NCBI RefSeq assembly: GCF_030272615.1
Contig: NC_081408.1
Coordinates: 335,266,793-335,330,792, forward strand
Source: Cryptomeria japonica
Lineage: Eukaryota; Streptophyta; Pinopsida; Cupressales; Cupressaceae
Direction of reading: 5' to 3'
DNA length: 64,000 nt
Each line of letters opens with the position of its first letter. Position 1 is the stretch's first letter. Made by a program: the position numbers and the translations under genes. This document shows, in pieces, positions 1 through 9,780 of this stretch. The notes below the pieces were generated by a model. It had not been told where the DNA came from. It was given only the letters and a program-made list of their open reading frames with translations, and did no database searches.

Positions 1-2
1 GG

Positions 3-731
3 GATATATCTAAGAGGAAACTTTGGCTCAGCCAAAGAAAGTATATAACCAATGTTCTTGACAAGTTTCATATGTCTGACTGTAAATCACAGGTTGTTCC
101 CATCTTGCGGGGAACTAAGTTGTCTATGCTTGACAGTCCGAAATCTCTTGAAGAGATTGCTGACATGAAGAACATCCCTTATGCAAGTGCTATTTGTGGT
201 TTTATGTATGCTATGGTCTGTGCAGGACTAGACATTGCCCAACCAGTGGGAGTACTTAGCAGGTTTATGTCGAATCTAGGAAGGCCACATTGGAATGCTG
301 TAAAGAGGGTGTTTAGATATCTGAAGGGAACATTAGATTTTGCTTTGTGCTATCATGGTCATTCTGATGATTCAAAGAAAATTCTTAGTGTATGTGGTTT
401 TATGGATTCTGATTGGGCAGGAGACATAGACAGCAGAAGGTCCACCAGTGGATATGTTTTTGTCATGAATGGTGGAGCAATTAGTTGGATGAGCAAGTGG
501 CAACCTGTGGTCGCATTGTCCACTACACAGGTCGAATACATGGAAGCCACACATGCTTGTAAAGAATTTGTTTGGCTCAGGCATTTGAGTACAGATGTTG
601 GTTTTGATGTAGGGCAAGTTGAAGTGCGATATGATAGTCAGAGTGCTATATGTTTAGCAAAGAATCCTACATTCCATGTGAGTACTAAACACATAGATGT
701 GCAATTTTGTTTTGTGCGTGGCATGGTATAA
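3..731 (+). pseudogene. Copia pol fragment: RT C-terminus and RNase H
   Basis: The frame is open from base 3 to the stop at 729-731, so the coding start is off the window; the Met at 72 is internal. The protein shows the end of the Copia reverse transcriptase (block ending in GTLDFALCY), then RNase H with the DSDWAGD motif, the LSTTQVEYM block carrying the conserved Glu, and DSQSAICLAKNPTFH followed by TKHID. RNase H removes the RNA strand of the RNA:DNA hybrid during reverse transcription in virus-like particles. The frame stops early, just after FVRGMV; in related Copia proteins this block continues to an ALTK-type C-terminus. Recognisable decayed continuation follows in the next 60 bases, so I call it a terminally eroded copy. 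Confidence 0.88.
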
Positions 732-905
732 GAAGGAAAGGTTAATCTGATAAGGTAGACACTAAGGAAAATTTTGATAAAACTAGTGATCACTCACAAG
801 TTCAAGTAGTGTTGTTCTAACTCGATGGGTTGTAGTACCCATCCCTTTCTATAATGTTTGGAAAGTGCTCAAGTAGTCCAGTGACTTATTCATCAAGTGG
901 GAGTT

Positions 906-2027
906 TGTTGGAAATGTGCCTCTAATTCACTTGACCTTTGTTCATATTGATCAGATTAACTCTAGCCGATGAAATAGTGTGAAGAAAATCTATGAGCTCT
1001 ATCGGTATAACCTTTGCCGATGAATTTGACATATCAAAGTAGGTATCAATCATTGGGAGTGGTCTCAATCTGCTATATCGATACCCAATGAGTTCATCTT
1101 CCTATATCTTCAAGTGTAACGAAGCTTTGAGAAGCAGGTTTGAAGTCACCCCGATGACCTGACGAAGTTGTCTTTGGTCATCAGGGTAGCATCGGCTATT
1201 GGGTAGACCTATTCAGCATTACGTCAATACCCGATGGAGTTGCCTTAGGTTGACATCAACTATCAAGAGGAATAGGATGGAAGCTACGCTGAGTCTCGAT
1301 GGATCCTCCTTGGGTCATCAGAGTGCTATCGGCTATCAAAGGAGTCTGTGAGAAGCTACACCGATATCCGATGGATTCACCTTCGACGATCGGGTCTGTC
1401 ATTGGCCATCGGAGATGTAGTTTTGGAGTTATGCTGATACCTGATGGAGTCAAATTATCTAGAGTCATGTGTTTAGGAACCGCATACTTGTTCATTGGGG
1501 ATCGGGGTAACCTCATTGAGGGTCTTTCGATGACCGATAAGGTGCAACTGACCGCAGATGCTCACTTTAAACCGAAGTCCAAAAGATGAGTTTGTGGTCA
1601 CATTAGAAGTTCCTGCTAGTGTATTTGAATGCAAACTGGTGTGATTCCTAGGTACATGTGGGCTTATTGTTTTCTCATGAATGCAGACTAGCGCAGATAG
1701 TTAGATGTCTAACTGATTGGTGCAAACTAACAGTTGAACGGTCGACATGGAAAATTTATATGAAGCCAAGAGGAAACTTGAATTGGGTGTTGTTCTATTG
1801 ATTAGCTGTGACTAATTCTATGAGCCGATTGGAGTGTCTAGTTCATGAGAATCTGAGAATGAATGCTTGTAGTTACAGACTGAAACTTTGTTGTAAATTC
1901 ATTTACTAAAAATAAAGTGTTCAACTATTGGTGGTGGGCTTTTTTCCTGAAAGGGTTTTCCCACGTAATTCTTGGTGTTCTATCTCTGTGTTGATTCTAT
2001 TTATTTTTGTCTAAGTTATTCTTAACA
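906..2027 (+). repeat. Copia 3' LTR, 1122 bp
   Basis: It starts TGTTGG right after a purine-rich tract (AAGTGGGAGTTT) and ends CTTAACA, giving TGTT/AACA inverted ends. The next five bases, TTCTG at 2028-2032, would be the target duplication if the boundary is right. The 3' part has the TTTTCCTGAAAGGGTTTTCCCACG block common near Copia LTR ends. Its central 600 bp is full of CCGATG and ATCGGCTAT-like words on both strands. Confidence 0.75.
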
Positions 2028-2032
2028 TTCTG

Positions 2033-3748
2033 TAAAAGTTTTAAATTGCATTCTTCTATGATCTTCCCTACTAATTGACATTAGGAAGGTTTTTCCACAC
2101 TGTGCTTTCCTTACAAGTTCCTTAGGAAAACATACCTTATCCCATGCAACTAAAGGGAGTTTCTTCTTGCCATCTTTATTATTGTTCCAAAGAAAATCTC
2201 TAAGAGTATCCTGTAAACTAACAATAGTTGCTTTTGGAGACTTCAAAACAAACATGAGATATATGGGAACAACATTCAAAACAGACTTGATGAGAACAAT
2301 TTTACTCGTCAAAGTTAACCATCTATGATTCCATGAGAGAATTCTTTTCTAAATGACCGAAATAATTTTATCCCAAAAACCAATCTTACCATGTTTAACA
2401 AAGAAAGGAATTCCAAGGTAAGTACATGGAAGCTTTCTAGTCTCAAATCCCCAAAAGGATTGCAACCTATGTTGAACCAGTTGTGATGTTTTAAGGAAGA
2501 AAATGTTTGATTTATCATCATTCACTTTCTGACCAAAAAAGGATGCATAATTCTATATTATTCCTTTAATCACTTTTGCCTCAACTAACAAAGCATGTCC
2601 AAATAATAGAGTATCATCTACAAAGAGATAATGAGAAATACTTTGGGTAATATTCTGAATCCTTATACCTTTCCAAAGCCCCCCCACTTTAGTAGCCCTA
2701 ATAGCCCAACTAAAGGTTTCAACTAGGAGAATAAACAAAAAAGGAGAAAGGAGATCTCCCTATCTGAAACCCTTGAAGGAAGTGAAAAAACTACAAGGAG
2801 AACCATTAATTAAAACCGAGAATCTTGCAGAAGAAATACATACACGAATCCATTTGACCCAGGCCTTGGAAAAACCTAACTTCTCAAGAACGACACACAA
2901 AGCCCCCCACTCTACTCTATCACAAGCCTTCATCATGTCTAGTTTAAGTATCATGGTCGGGGTTCTTTGGGTGGAAATAGATTACAACACCTCATGTGCT
3001 ACAATTGCACCCTTTGTCGTTTCCCTTCTAGGAACAAAACCACCTTGCTCCAATGAAATGATCCTAGGTAGAATTTTTGCCAACCTAAGGGAAATTGTCT
3101 TTGTAAATATCTTATACAAAGTGTTACATAAAGCAATGGGGCGAAAGTCAGCAAAAGTCTTACTATCCTCCTTTTTACGAATAATTACAATCATTGTAGT
3201 ATTAAATTCTTTTAAAATAGACCTATTTCTCCTAGCTTTCTTGAGAGACAATAAAACATCATTTCCCACAAAATCCCAACATTTCTGAAAAATAAAGGAG
3301 TAAAACCATCTAGTCCTAGAGCTTTATCCATATTCATGGCAAAGATAGCACTCTTAACTTCTTCTAAGGAAAAGGGAGACATCAACATCTTATTGTCTTC
3401 CAAAGATACTAAAGGAGGAATATTAGATATAATATCATTGCTGAGATTTCCATTTTCTAAAGATAATAATGACTTAAAAAACCTAATTGCCTCTGAAGAA
3501 ATGTCCTCTGACTTTGTCAATAAATTCCCATTCTGATACTGAATATAAGATATCCTATTCTTACATCTTTTAATCTTAGTTGAAGAATGAATTTTTTTTG
3601 TGTTCCTATCACCATCTGAAAGCCATAACTCTCTAGATTTCTATCTCCAACAGATTTCCTCTCTAGTTAACACCTCCTCAAGCTGTAATTTTAGTGACTT
3701 CAATTCATCAAAAACTTGTGGCACCATACCATGTTGAATAACATGAGT
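2033..3748 (-). pseudogene. LINE ORF2, reverse transcriptase part
   Basis: Minus-strand translation gives the standard plant L1 RT series. There is a linker with SRELWLSDGDRNTK, then the ALGLDGFTPLFF block, DFRPIALCNTLYKI, EQGGFVPRRET, the catalytic-region LDMMKACDRVEW, and an FVDD box in LFVDDTLLFGHA (FADD or YADD in active elements). The downstream LIKSVLNVVPIYLM and FLWNN blocks follow. This enzyme copies the LINE RNA at a nicked target. Stops, for example in the WR*KS block near 3645, and several frame changes break it. The C-terminal third is absent because an LTR begins at about 2032. The 5' half of the same ORF continues at 8774-9681 beyond the Copia insertion. Confidence 0.9.
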
Positions 3749-3753
3749 ATTAA
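3749..3753. repeat. Target-site duplication ATTAA (left copy)
   Basis: ATTAA lies directly beside the LTR start TGTTAG and matches ATTAA at 8769-8773 after the other LTR. It is a 5-bp duplication typical of Copia integration. Confidence 0.92.
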
Positions 3754-4220
3754 TGTTAGGGTTTCAAGCAAATCCGAAGCAAATATGAACTAACAATTAT
3801 ATGCAGATTTAAATACAAAAGATAAAGGAATAAAACAAGACACAGATAACACAGAGATTTAACGTGGTTCACCCAGAATGGGTTACGTCCACCATACATA
3901 ACCGTCCAATCTTTCTTATAATCCAGCAAAAATAGTACATCAACCTTACAATGCCTTAAGCATCCCAACCACTTATAACATGCGTTTTTAGGGCAACAAT
4001 CAAAGTCGGCCTTTTTAGGGTTTTATTACAATGTTGGTTTTCATCAACAAAAAATACCCCCCAAAATTTTTTTTCTTGGGGGCTCCCGCCCCCAAACCCC
4101 CGCTTTTCTCCGGGGCTGCCACCCCGAAACCCCCACCCAAGGCCCAGCCCGGCCCCAGACCCCGACGAGGATACATGCTGAGTGTATAATACTTTTCTGA
4201 TCAGTCACCACATTTCAACA
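3754..4220 (-). repeat. 3' LTR of the nested Copia, 467 bp
   Basis: It runs from TGTTAGGGTTTC to CATTTCAACA. It aligns with 8302-8768 over its whole length, with differences that are mostly C/T or G/A changes. The GC-rich C-tract around 4070-4160 is the least conserved part. Confidence 0.95.
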
Positions 4221-4356
4221 ATATCCCACTTGGAGACTGATCAGGCTCCACACCGAACAATCTCCCACTTGGAGACTGATACTACACAACACCACTATAC
4301 ATGCAGCATCTCCTGGATAAAACACTAGGACTCGACTAGTATAAATTCCATAATTA

Positions 4357-6240
4357 TCAATCAAGAAGACCAACAGAAACTAATGAAGAAATCAAGTTCT
4401 CCTGTGGAATTGCCTTTGTGAACATATCGGTAGGATTCTCACTTGTGTGAATCTTCTCAAACCATAACTGACCCTCCTCCAAAATAGTCCAGATGAAGTG
4501 GTACCTGAGCTGAATGTGCTTTGTCCTTGAATGAAAAGTAGAGTTCTTCGCAAGATGAATGGCACTCTGGCTATCAGTATACAATGGGTGATCCTCCTGT
4601 GTCTAACCCAATTCCTCCAGAAAATATTGTAACCAAATCATCTCCTTGCTGGCTTTTGTAGCAGCAACATACTCAACTTCAGTGGTTGAAAGTGCAACAA
4701 CCTTTTGCAGCCTAGAAACCCAACTAACTGCATTTCCCCCTATAGTAAAAATATACCTTGTAGTACTCCTTCGTGAATCAATATCACCCACCAGATCAGA
4801 GTCAACAAATCCACTTAGAGAAGCATTAGATCCTTTGAAACATAATGCCTTCATAGTAGTTCCTTTCAAATACCGAAGAATCCATTTTACAGCATTCCAA
4901 TGTTCCATACTCGGATTACTCATAAACCTGCTCACAACTTCCACTGCATGTGCAATATCTAGCCTTGTGCATACCATTGCATACATCAGACTGCCAACAG
5001 TTGATGAATACGGGATGTTAGACATTTTATTAACCACTTCCTGTGCCTTTGGGCACATCTCCTTAGTCAATTTGAAATGACTAGCCAAAGGTGTACTAAT
5101 TGCTTTTGCATCCTGCATGCTAAATCTTTTCAACACCTTCTTTATATATTCACTTTGGGACAAATTCAAGAGTCTATTTTTCCTATCCCGTGTAATCCTC
5201 ATAATGAGAATTTGCTTAGCTGCACCCAAATCCTTCATAGCAAATGACCTAGCTAATTTTTGTTTAAGATCATTTATGTGTTCCATGTTAGAACTAGCAA
5301 CAAGCATGTCATCAACATAAAGCAATAGGATAATATAACTACCATTATCCAATCTCTTAAAATATACACAATGATTAGAATGACATCTATGATAATCGTG
5401 TTCAACCATGAAACTATCAAATTTTAAATACCATTGTCGGGGTGCTTGCTTTAGGCCATACAAACTTTTCTTCAACTTGCACACCAAGTTCTCTTTTCCT
5501 TTGACCTCATATCCCTGTGGTTGCAACATGTAAATTTCCTCCTCCAAATATCCATGGAGAAAAGCTGTTTTCACATCTAATTGTTCAAGATGTAAATCAT
5601 CTACAGCCACAAGACTAAGTACAGTTCTAATTGAAGTCATTTTTACAACTGGAGAAAATATTTCATCATAATCTATACCCTTTTTCTGTGCAAAACCTTT
5701 TACCACAAGTCTGGCCTTATATCTTTTCTGACCTCCTTCCTCCTCCTTTAGTCAATAAACCCATTTGTTAGGCAAGGCTCTTTTTTCTGTAGGTAAAGGG
5801 ACTAAGTCCCAAGTCTTATTTTTCATCAAGGAGTCCATGTCCTCTTTCATGCCTAGCTCCCACTGTTGTTTGGCATCCACTTGCATTGCTTCTTCATATT
5901 CTTCTGGTTCACCAGAATCCGTTAATAAAATAGAATACAAAGAAAGAGAAAATATTTCAGGGGGTCTACTTGTCCTCATAGAATGTCTAACACTTGCAGG
6001 AGTTTGTGGGACAATATGTTGTTGCTGAGCATCAGGTACCTGTGGCATTTCATTTTCAGGAATCTCATCCAACACCACATATTCTTGTTTGTCCTGTTCA
6101 TGCTTCTTTTCCTACATCTGTTTTTTATACATAACCTTCTCATTGAATATTACATCTCTACTTCTAGTTATTTTCTTATTTTCAAAATTCCATAATCGAT
6201 AGCCATATTCATCTATCCCATATCCAATGAAGGTACATTT
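4357..6240 (-). pseudogene. Copia pol: reverse transcriptase and RNase H
   Basis: The longest open piece (4603-5706, 367 residues) starts within the RT domain: VKGFAQKKGIDYDEIFSPV, then [28 protein letters not shown] and the catalytic YVDD in LLYVDDMLVAS. RNase H follows with DSDLVGDIDSRRS (the Ala of the usual DWAGD is lost), ALSTTEVEYVAAT, and DSQSAIHLAKNSTFH in the next piece at 4357-4584. Upstream, 5752-6078 covers the linker and the start of RT (WELGMKEDMDSLMKNKTWDLV), and GYRLWNFENKK is visible near 6190. Three in-frame interruptions split what would be one polyprotein. RT and RNase H copy element RNA into DNA in cytoplasmic particles. Confidence 0.93.
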
Positions 6241-6309
6241 ATGAGATTTAGCATCAAGCTTGGTTCTGTTTTCTTTATCAACATGGACAAAAGCTTCGCA
6301 ACCAAAAGT

Positions 6310-7127
6310 TTAAAAAAAAAAATAATTTACCTTTTTACCAGTCCATGCCTCATCTGGAATACCACCATCCAAAGGGGTTGAAGGTCCTCTATTTATCAAA
6401 TAGGCAGCAGTATGTACAACATTTGCCCAAAAATGTAAGGGCAATCCAGCATGCAATCTCATGCTCCTCACGCGTTCCATGATAGTCCTTTTCATTCTCT
6501 CTGACACACCATTTTCTTGTGGAGTTCTTGGATCTGTCTTCTTCTTTCTAATCCCATTTAAGGAGCAGTAATCCTCAAATGCTTTGCTACAATACTCACC
6601 TCTATTATCCGATCTAAGACACTTCAACTTTTTTCCTTGAACATAATCTAGAAAGTTTCAAAAACATATGATTTTTGTTTTAGGAAATATATCCATGTTT
6701 TTCTGGTTGAGTCATCAATAAAAATAACATAATAACAAGAGCCACCAAGAGATGATACCTAAGCCGGTCCCCATACATCTGAATGTACAAGCTCTAACTT
6801 CTCACTCTTCTTCTCTTTCCCAACCTTGAGAAATCTGACTCTTTTCTATTTACCATAAACACAATTTTCACAGAACTCTAAATCAATCTTCTTTAGTCCC
6901 GGAAATAGATTTTTGGAGTGAAGGGTTTTCATCCCTTTCTCACTCATGTGCCCAAGCCTATGGTACCACATTATTGAATCTATTCTTGCAACATTTATTG
7001 TTGTTGTCCCTGCAGTAACTTTATCTGTAGCAGCTAGGGTAGAGTAAGTGTTACCTATACATAGATATAATGTGCCTACCTTTGCACCTTTAGCTATTAC
7101 TAATGATCCTTTAGCGACCTTCCACAT
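6310..7127 (-). pseudogene. Copia GAG-pre-integrase and integrase
   Basis: The GAG-pre-integrase zinc-binding region is at 6846-7127, with WYHRLGHMSEKGMKTLH and then CENCVYGK, giving the HHCC arrangement. The integrase core follows: LVHSDVWGPA (first Asp) near 6790, LRSDNRGEY (second Asp) near 6610, and TPQENGVSER (Glu) near 6520, so the D-D-E triad is visible. Integrase joins the cDNA to the target and makes the 5-bp duplication seen here. Stops between 6630 and 6845 separate the pieces, so the protein is not intact. Confidence 0.9.
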
Positions 7128-7226
7128 GCTGTCTGAGAGGGTAACTATGCAACCTTCACTACCTAGTTGCCCTATAGAAATTAAATTTCTTTTTAAATTA
7201 GGAACATGTCTTACCTCCTGTAGAAA

Positions 7227-7412
7227 CTAGTCATTTCCATTCTGCAACTTGATCTTTATCTTTCCTTTTCCCACAATTTGACAGGGCTCATCATCACCCA
7301 AATATACCTGTCCAAAATCACCTTGAACATAATCTAGAAAATATTTTCTATGGGGTGTAGCATGAAATGAAGCCCCATAATCTATTACCCAAGAATCATT
7401 AACATTATCCAA
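7227..7412 (-). pseudogene. Copia aspartic protease fragment
   Basis: The protein reads DSWVIDYGASFHATPHRKYF, which is the Copia protease active-site region. The usual D-S/T-G triplet is DYG here, so the catalytic motif is altered. It is followed by VYLGDDEPCQIVGKGKIKI, a typical downstream block. The protease would cut the Gag-Pol polyprotein. It lies between the zinc knuckle and the pre-integrase domain, as in normal Copia order. Confidence 0.88.
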
Positions 7413-7484
7413 ACATAAGATTAAAGCATCTTGTAAAGTATTACTTGCAACATTAGCTTCCTTACTATCATTTTCATTTTTGTC

Positions 7485-8260
7485 TCATTCTTTGTTTTTC
7501 CGAGACCAACAATCTTTCTTTAGATGACCAGGCTTTTCGCAGTACCAACAATCTTTCTTTCCTCTAGATTGAGAGCGTCCTTTCTTTGACTTCCCTCGTG
7601 ACTTCTCATTCCAAGGGCCTTTTCCTCTTTCCTTTGATCTTCCTCTATTCTCCACATTCAAAACACTACCCAATGATGTTGGAGTCTCACCTGTGCTTTT
7701 CCTTCACATTTCCTTGCTTAGGATAACACCAACAATATCATCAAATACCAAAGTATTTTTACCAGAGACAGAGTTACAACCATAACCAAGCTATTCCAGC
7801 TTTCTGGCAAAGAACATAAAATCAAGAGAGCCCTAACCTCTTCTGCAAAGGTAATTTTTACCAAAGACAATTGACTGGTAATTGTATTAAATTCATTTAA
7901 GTGCTCCACTACAGATCCTCCCTCACTCATTTTCAAATTAAACAAACTCTTCATAAGAAATACCTTATTTGAAGCCGAGGGTTTCTCATACAACTTAGCC
8001 AATGTTGCCATCAAATCTACAGCCATTTTTGCTTCTGTTATATTGAATGCTACAGATGGTGCAAGGCACAATCGAATGGATCCTAGTGCCTTTCTATCTA
8101 AAATGTCCCACTCTTCATCTGACATTGTGGTCGGTTTCTTTGCCTTTCCTTCCAATGGCTGCCACAAATCCTTTTGATACAGGTAATCCTCCATCTACAT
8201 TTTCCATAACTGATATTTCTGCCCGTTAAAATTTTTGACCTTGAATTTGGAATCCTCCAT
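7485..8260 (-). pseudogene. Copia Gag: DUF4219/UBN2-type capsid and zinc knuckle
   Basis: I place the Gag start at the ATG ending at 8260 (MEDSKFKVKNFNGQKY), which precedes the later Met at 8194 in the same frame; one stop, probably a mutated Gln codon, separates them near 8198. The capsid part includes WDILDRKALGSIRLCLA, LMATLAKLYEKPSASN, FLMKSLFNLKMSEG and LLILCSLPESW, a UBN2-type fold. A frameshift follows near 7765. A basic linker then leads to one CCHC knuckle, CWYCEKPGHLKKDC, at about 7500-7560. Gag packages the RNA into particles. Confidence 0.9.
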
Positions 8261-8286
8261 TGCTCCCAATCAAATCTGAAAGTCCT

Positions 8287-8301
8287 GCCAATTATACCAA
8301 T
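8287..8301 (-). promoter_or_regulatory. Primer-binding site of the nested Copia (degenerate)
   Basis: On the minus strand the 5' LTR end CAACA is followed by ATTGGTATAATTGGC. The first nine bases match the initiator-Met tRNA primer site (ATTGGTATCAGAGCC, seen intact at 35281 and 54796), and the rest has drifted or differs. Confidence 0.65.
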
Positions 8302-8768
8302 TGTTAGGGTTTCAAGCAGATCCGAAGCAAATATGAACTAACAATTATATGTAGATTTAAATACAAAAGATAAAGGAATAAAACAGGACACAGATAACAC
8401 AAAGATTTAATGTGGTTCACCCAGAATGGGTTACATCCACCATACACAGCCATCCAATCTTTCTTATTATCTAGCAAAAATAGTACATCAACCTTACAAT
8501 GCCTTAAGCATCCCAGCCACTTATAACATGCATTTTTAGGGCAACAATCAAAGTCGACCTTTTTAGGGTTTTATTACAATGTCGGTTTTCATCAACAAAA
8601 AATACCCCCAATTTTTTTTTTTCTTGGGGGCTCCCACCCCCGAACCCCCACTTTTCTCGGGGGTTGCCACCTTCGAACCCCTGCCCGGGGCTCGGCCCAA
8701 CCCCGGACCCCGGCAAGGATACGTGTTGAGTGTACAATAATTTTCTAATCAGTCGCCACATTTCAACA
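8302..8768 (-). repeat. 5' LTR of the nested Copia, 467 bp
   Basis: Same length and ends (TGTTAG...CAACA) as 3754-4220. It lies upstream of Gag on the minus strand, beside the primer site, so it is the 5' LTR and would carry the promoter. Confidence 0.95.
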
Positions 8769-8773
8769 ATTAA
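8769..8773. repeat. Target-site duplication ATTAA (right copy)
   Basis: Matches the left copy at 3749-3753. The LINE reading frame resumes straight after it. Confidence 0.92.
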
Positions 8774-9681
8774 GACACTCAATCATATCTTGAATCCTTT
8801 GTTTTTCTTGAAAAATGTTCTTAAAATGCGAGATATTTCATTCCCTAATATTCAATTTCAAATAACTTAATTTCTTAGCAATCTGAAACATACGTGACCC
8901 AAAACAAAAAGGAGTAGAATTCCACCATTTCATAAGAAGAGACAAAAAGGAAGAATCCCTAAACCACATGGGCTCAAATTTAAATGGAGACTTAAAAGAA
9001 GCCCCATCCTCAATAACTAAAAGAGAAATTGGAAAATGATCAGAACCCGAGATCGGTAGAATAGAGGAAAAGAATTCAAAATATGAATCAATCTAATTCT
9101 CAGATAACAAAAACCAATCTAATCTCTCAGCAATCTAAGAAAAATCCCTGCTCCTACTTGTCCATATGAAAACCCCATTCTGAGACTTACAATAAAAAAG
9201 GCTCATATCAGATTTGAAATCCCCAAAGTCATCCATAATCCTTTTATTAGGGAAAACACCTTCTCTTTTCTCATCTAAATCAGTGATAGCATTAAAATCA
9301 CCCCTGAAGACAATAAAGGAACCATGTCTTAAGGGAGAAGAAATCCTCTTTAATTCACCCCATAACCTTCTCTTCCCTTGAATTCCTGACGGAGCATAAA
9401 TGTTAAAAAACCAGAATTTAACCTTCGGAATCTTGCTTATAACTAAAGTCAACATCCAATTTGTAGCAGATGCCACTAACTGTACCTCAATATTATAATT
9501 ATTCCAAAGCAGTGCCAAACCTCCTAAAGCACCACAAGCAGGAGAAGAAAGAAAATTCCACCTTCTTCAAGATGAAAAAACCAAATCAGTAGACTCCTTT
9601 GACAACTTCCATCTGGGAATTAATTAAGCATCTCTTATTAGGGGCATTTAAGCCCCTAACATTCCAAGAAATAATTCTCAT
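8774..9681 (-). pseudogene. LINE ORF2, endonuclease part
   Basis: ORF2 starts at the ATG ending at 9681 with MRIISWNVRGLNAPNKR, the usual N-terminus of plant L1 endonucleases. Further on come SPACGALGGLALLW, FWFFNIYAPSG, the GDFNAI catalytic block and, near 9045, the GSDHFPI motif with the conserved Asp-His pair. This enzyme nicks the target DNA to prime reverse transcription. A frameshift and small loss around 9530-9600 and a stop near 9120 break the frame. The C-terminal linker runs up to the Copia insertion and continues in frame at 3748. Confidence 0.92.
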
Positions 9682-9780
9682 TGTCCTCAAGGGGAGGTCG
9701 AAGCTCCCCTCTTCCCATTAATTAGATAATTTTTGCTTTCCCCAAAGCAACCTTGCAAATTATGTTTCACAGCCTTTGAT

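Larger units (their letters stand above)
1..2027 (+). mobile_element. 3' end of a Ty1/Copia LTR retrotransposon
   Basis: The window opens inside a Copia pol gene (end of RT plus RNase H), followed by a short 3' non-coding stretch, a purine-rich tract at about 890-905 and a long terminal repeat at 906-2027. The 5' LTR, gag, protease and integrase lie off the left edge. The element abuts LINE sequence on its right, so it appears to have inserted into the 3' part of that LINE; the matching target duplication cannot be checked without the left side. Confidence 0.9.
3754..8768 (-). mobile_element. Nested full-length Ty1/Copia element, 5015 bp
   Basis: Two LTRs of equal length (467 bp) flank a complete but decayed Copia coding order on the minus strand: gag, zinc knuckle, protease, integrase, RT, RNase H. 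A polypurine tract (reverse complement of ATATCCCACTTGG) lies beside the 3' LTR at 4221, and a degenerate tRNA-Met-type primer site lies beside the 5' LTR at 8301. A perfect ATTAA duplication bounds it. It sits within the ORF2 gene of the LINE, between its endonuclease and RT. Confidence 0.95.

Noticed and set aside
1299-1589. 96-residue frame
   Set aside because: Lies inside the Copia LTR and reflects its repeated CCGATG words.
4646-5080. 144-residue plus-strand frame
   Set aside because: Antisense shadow of the minus-strand Copia RT/RNase H.
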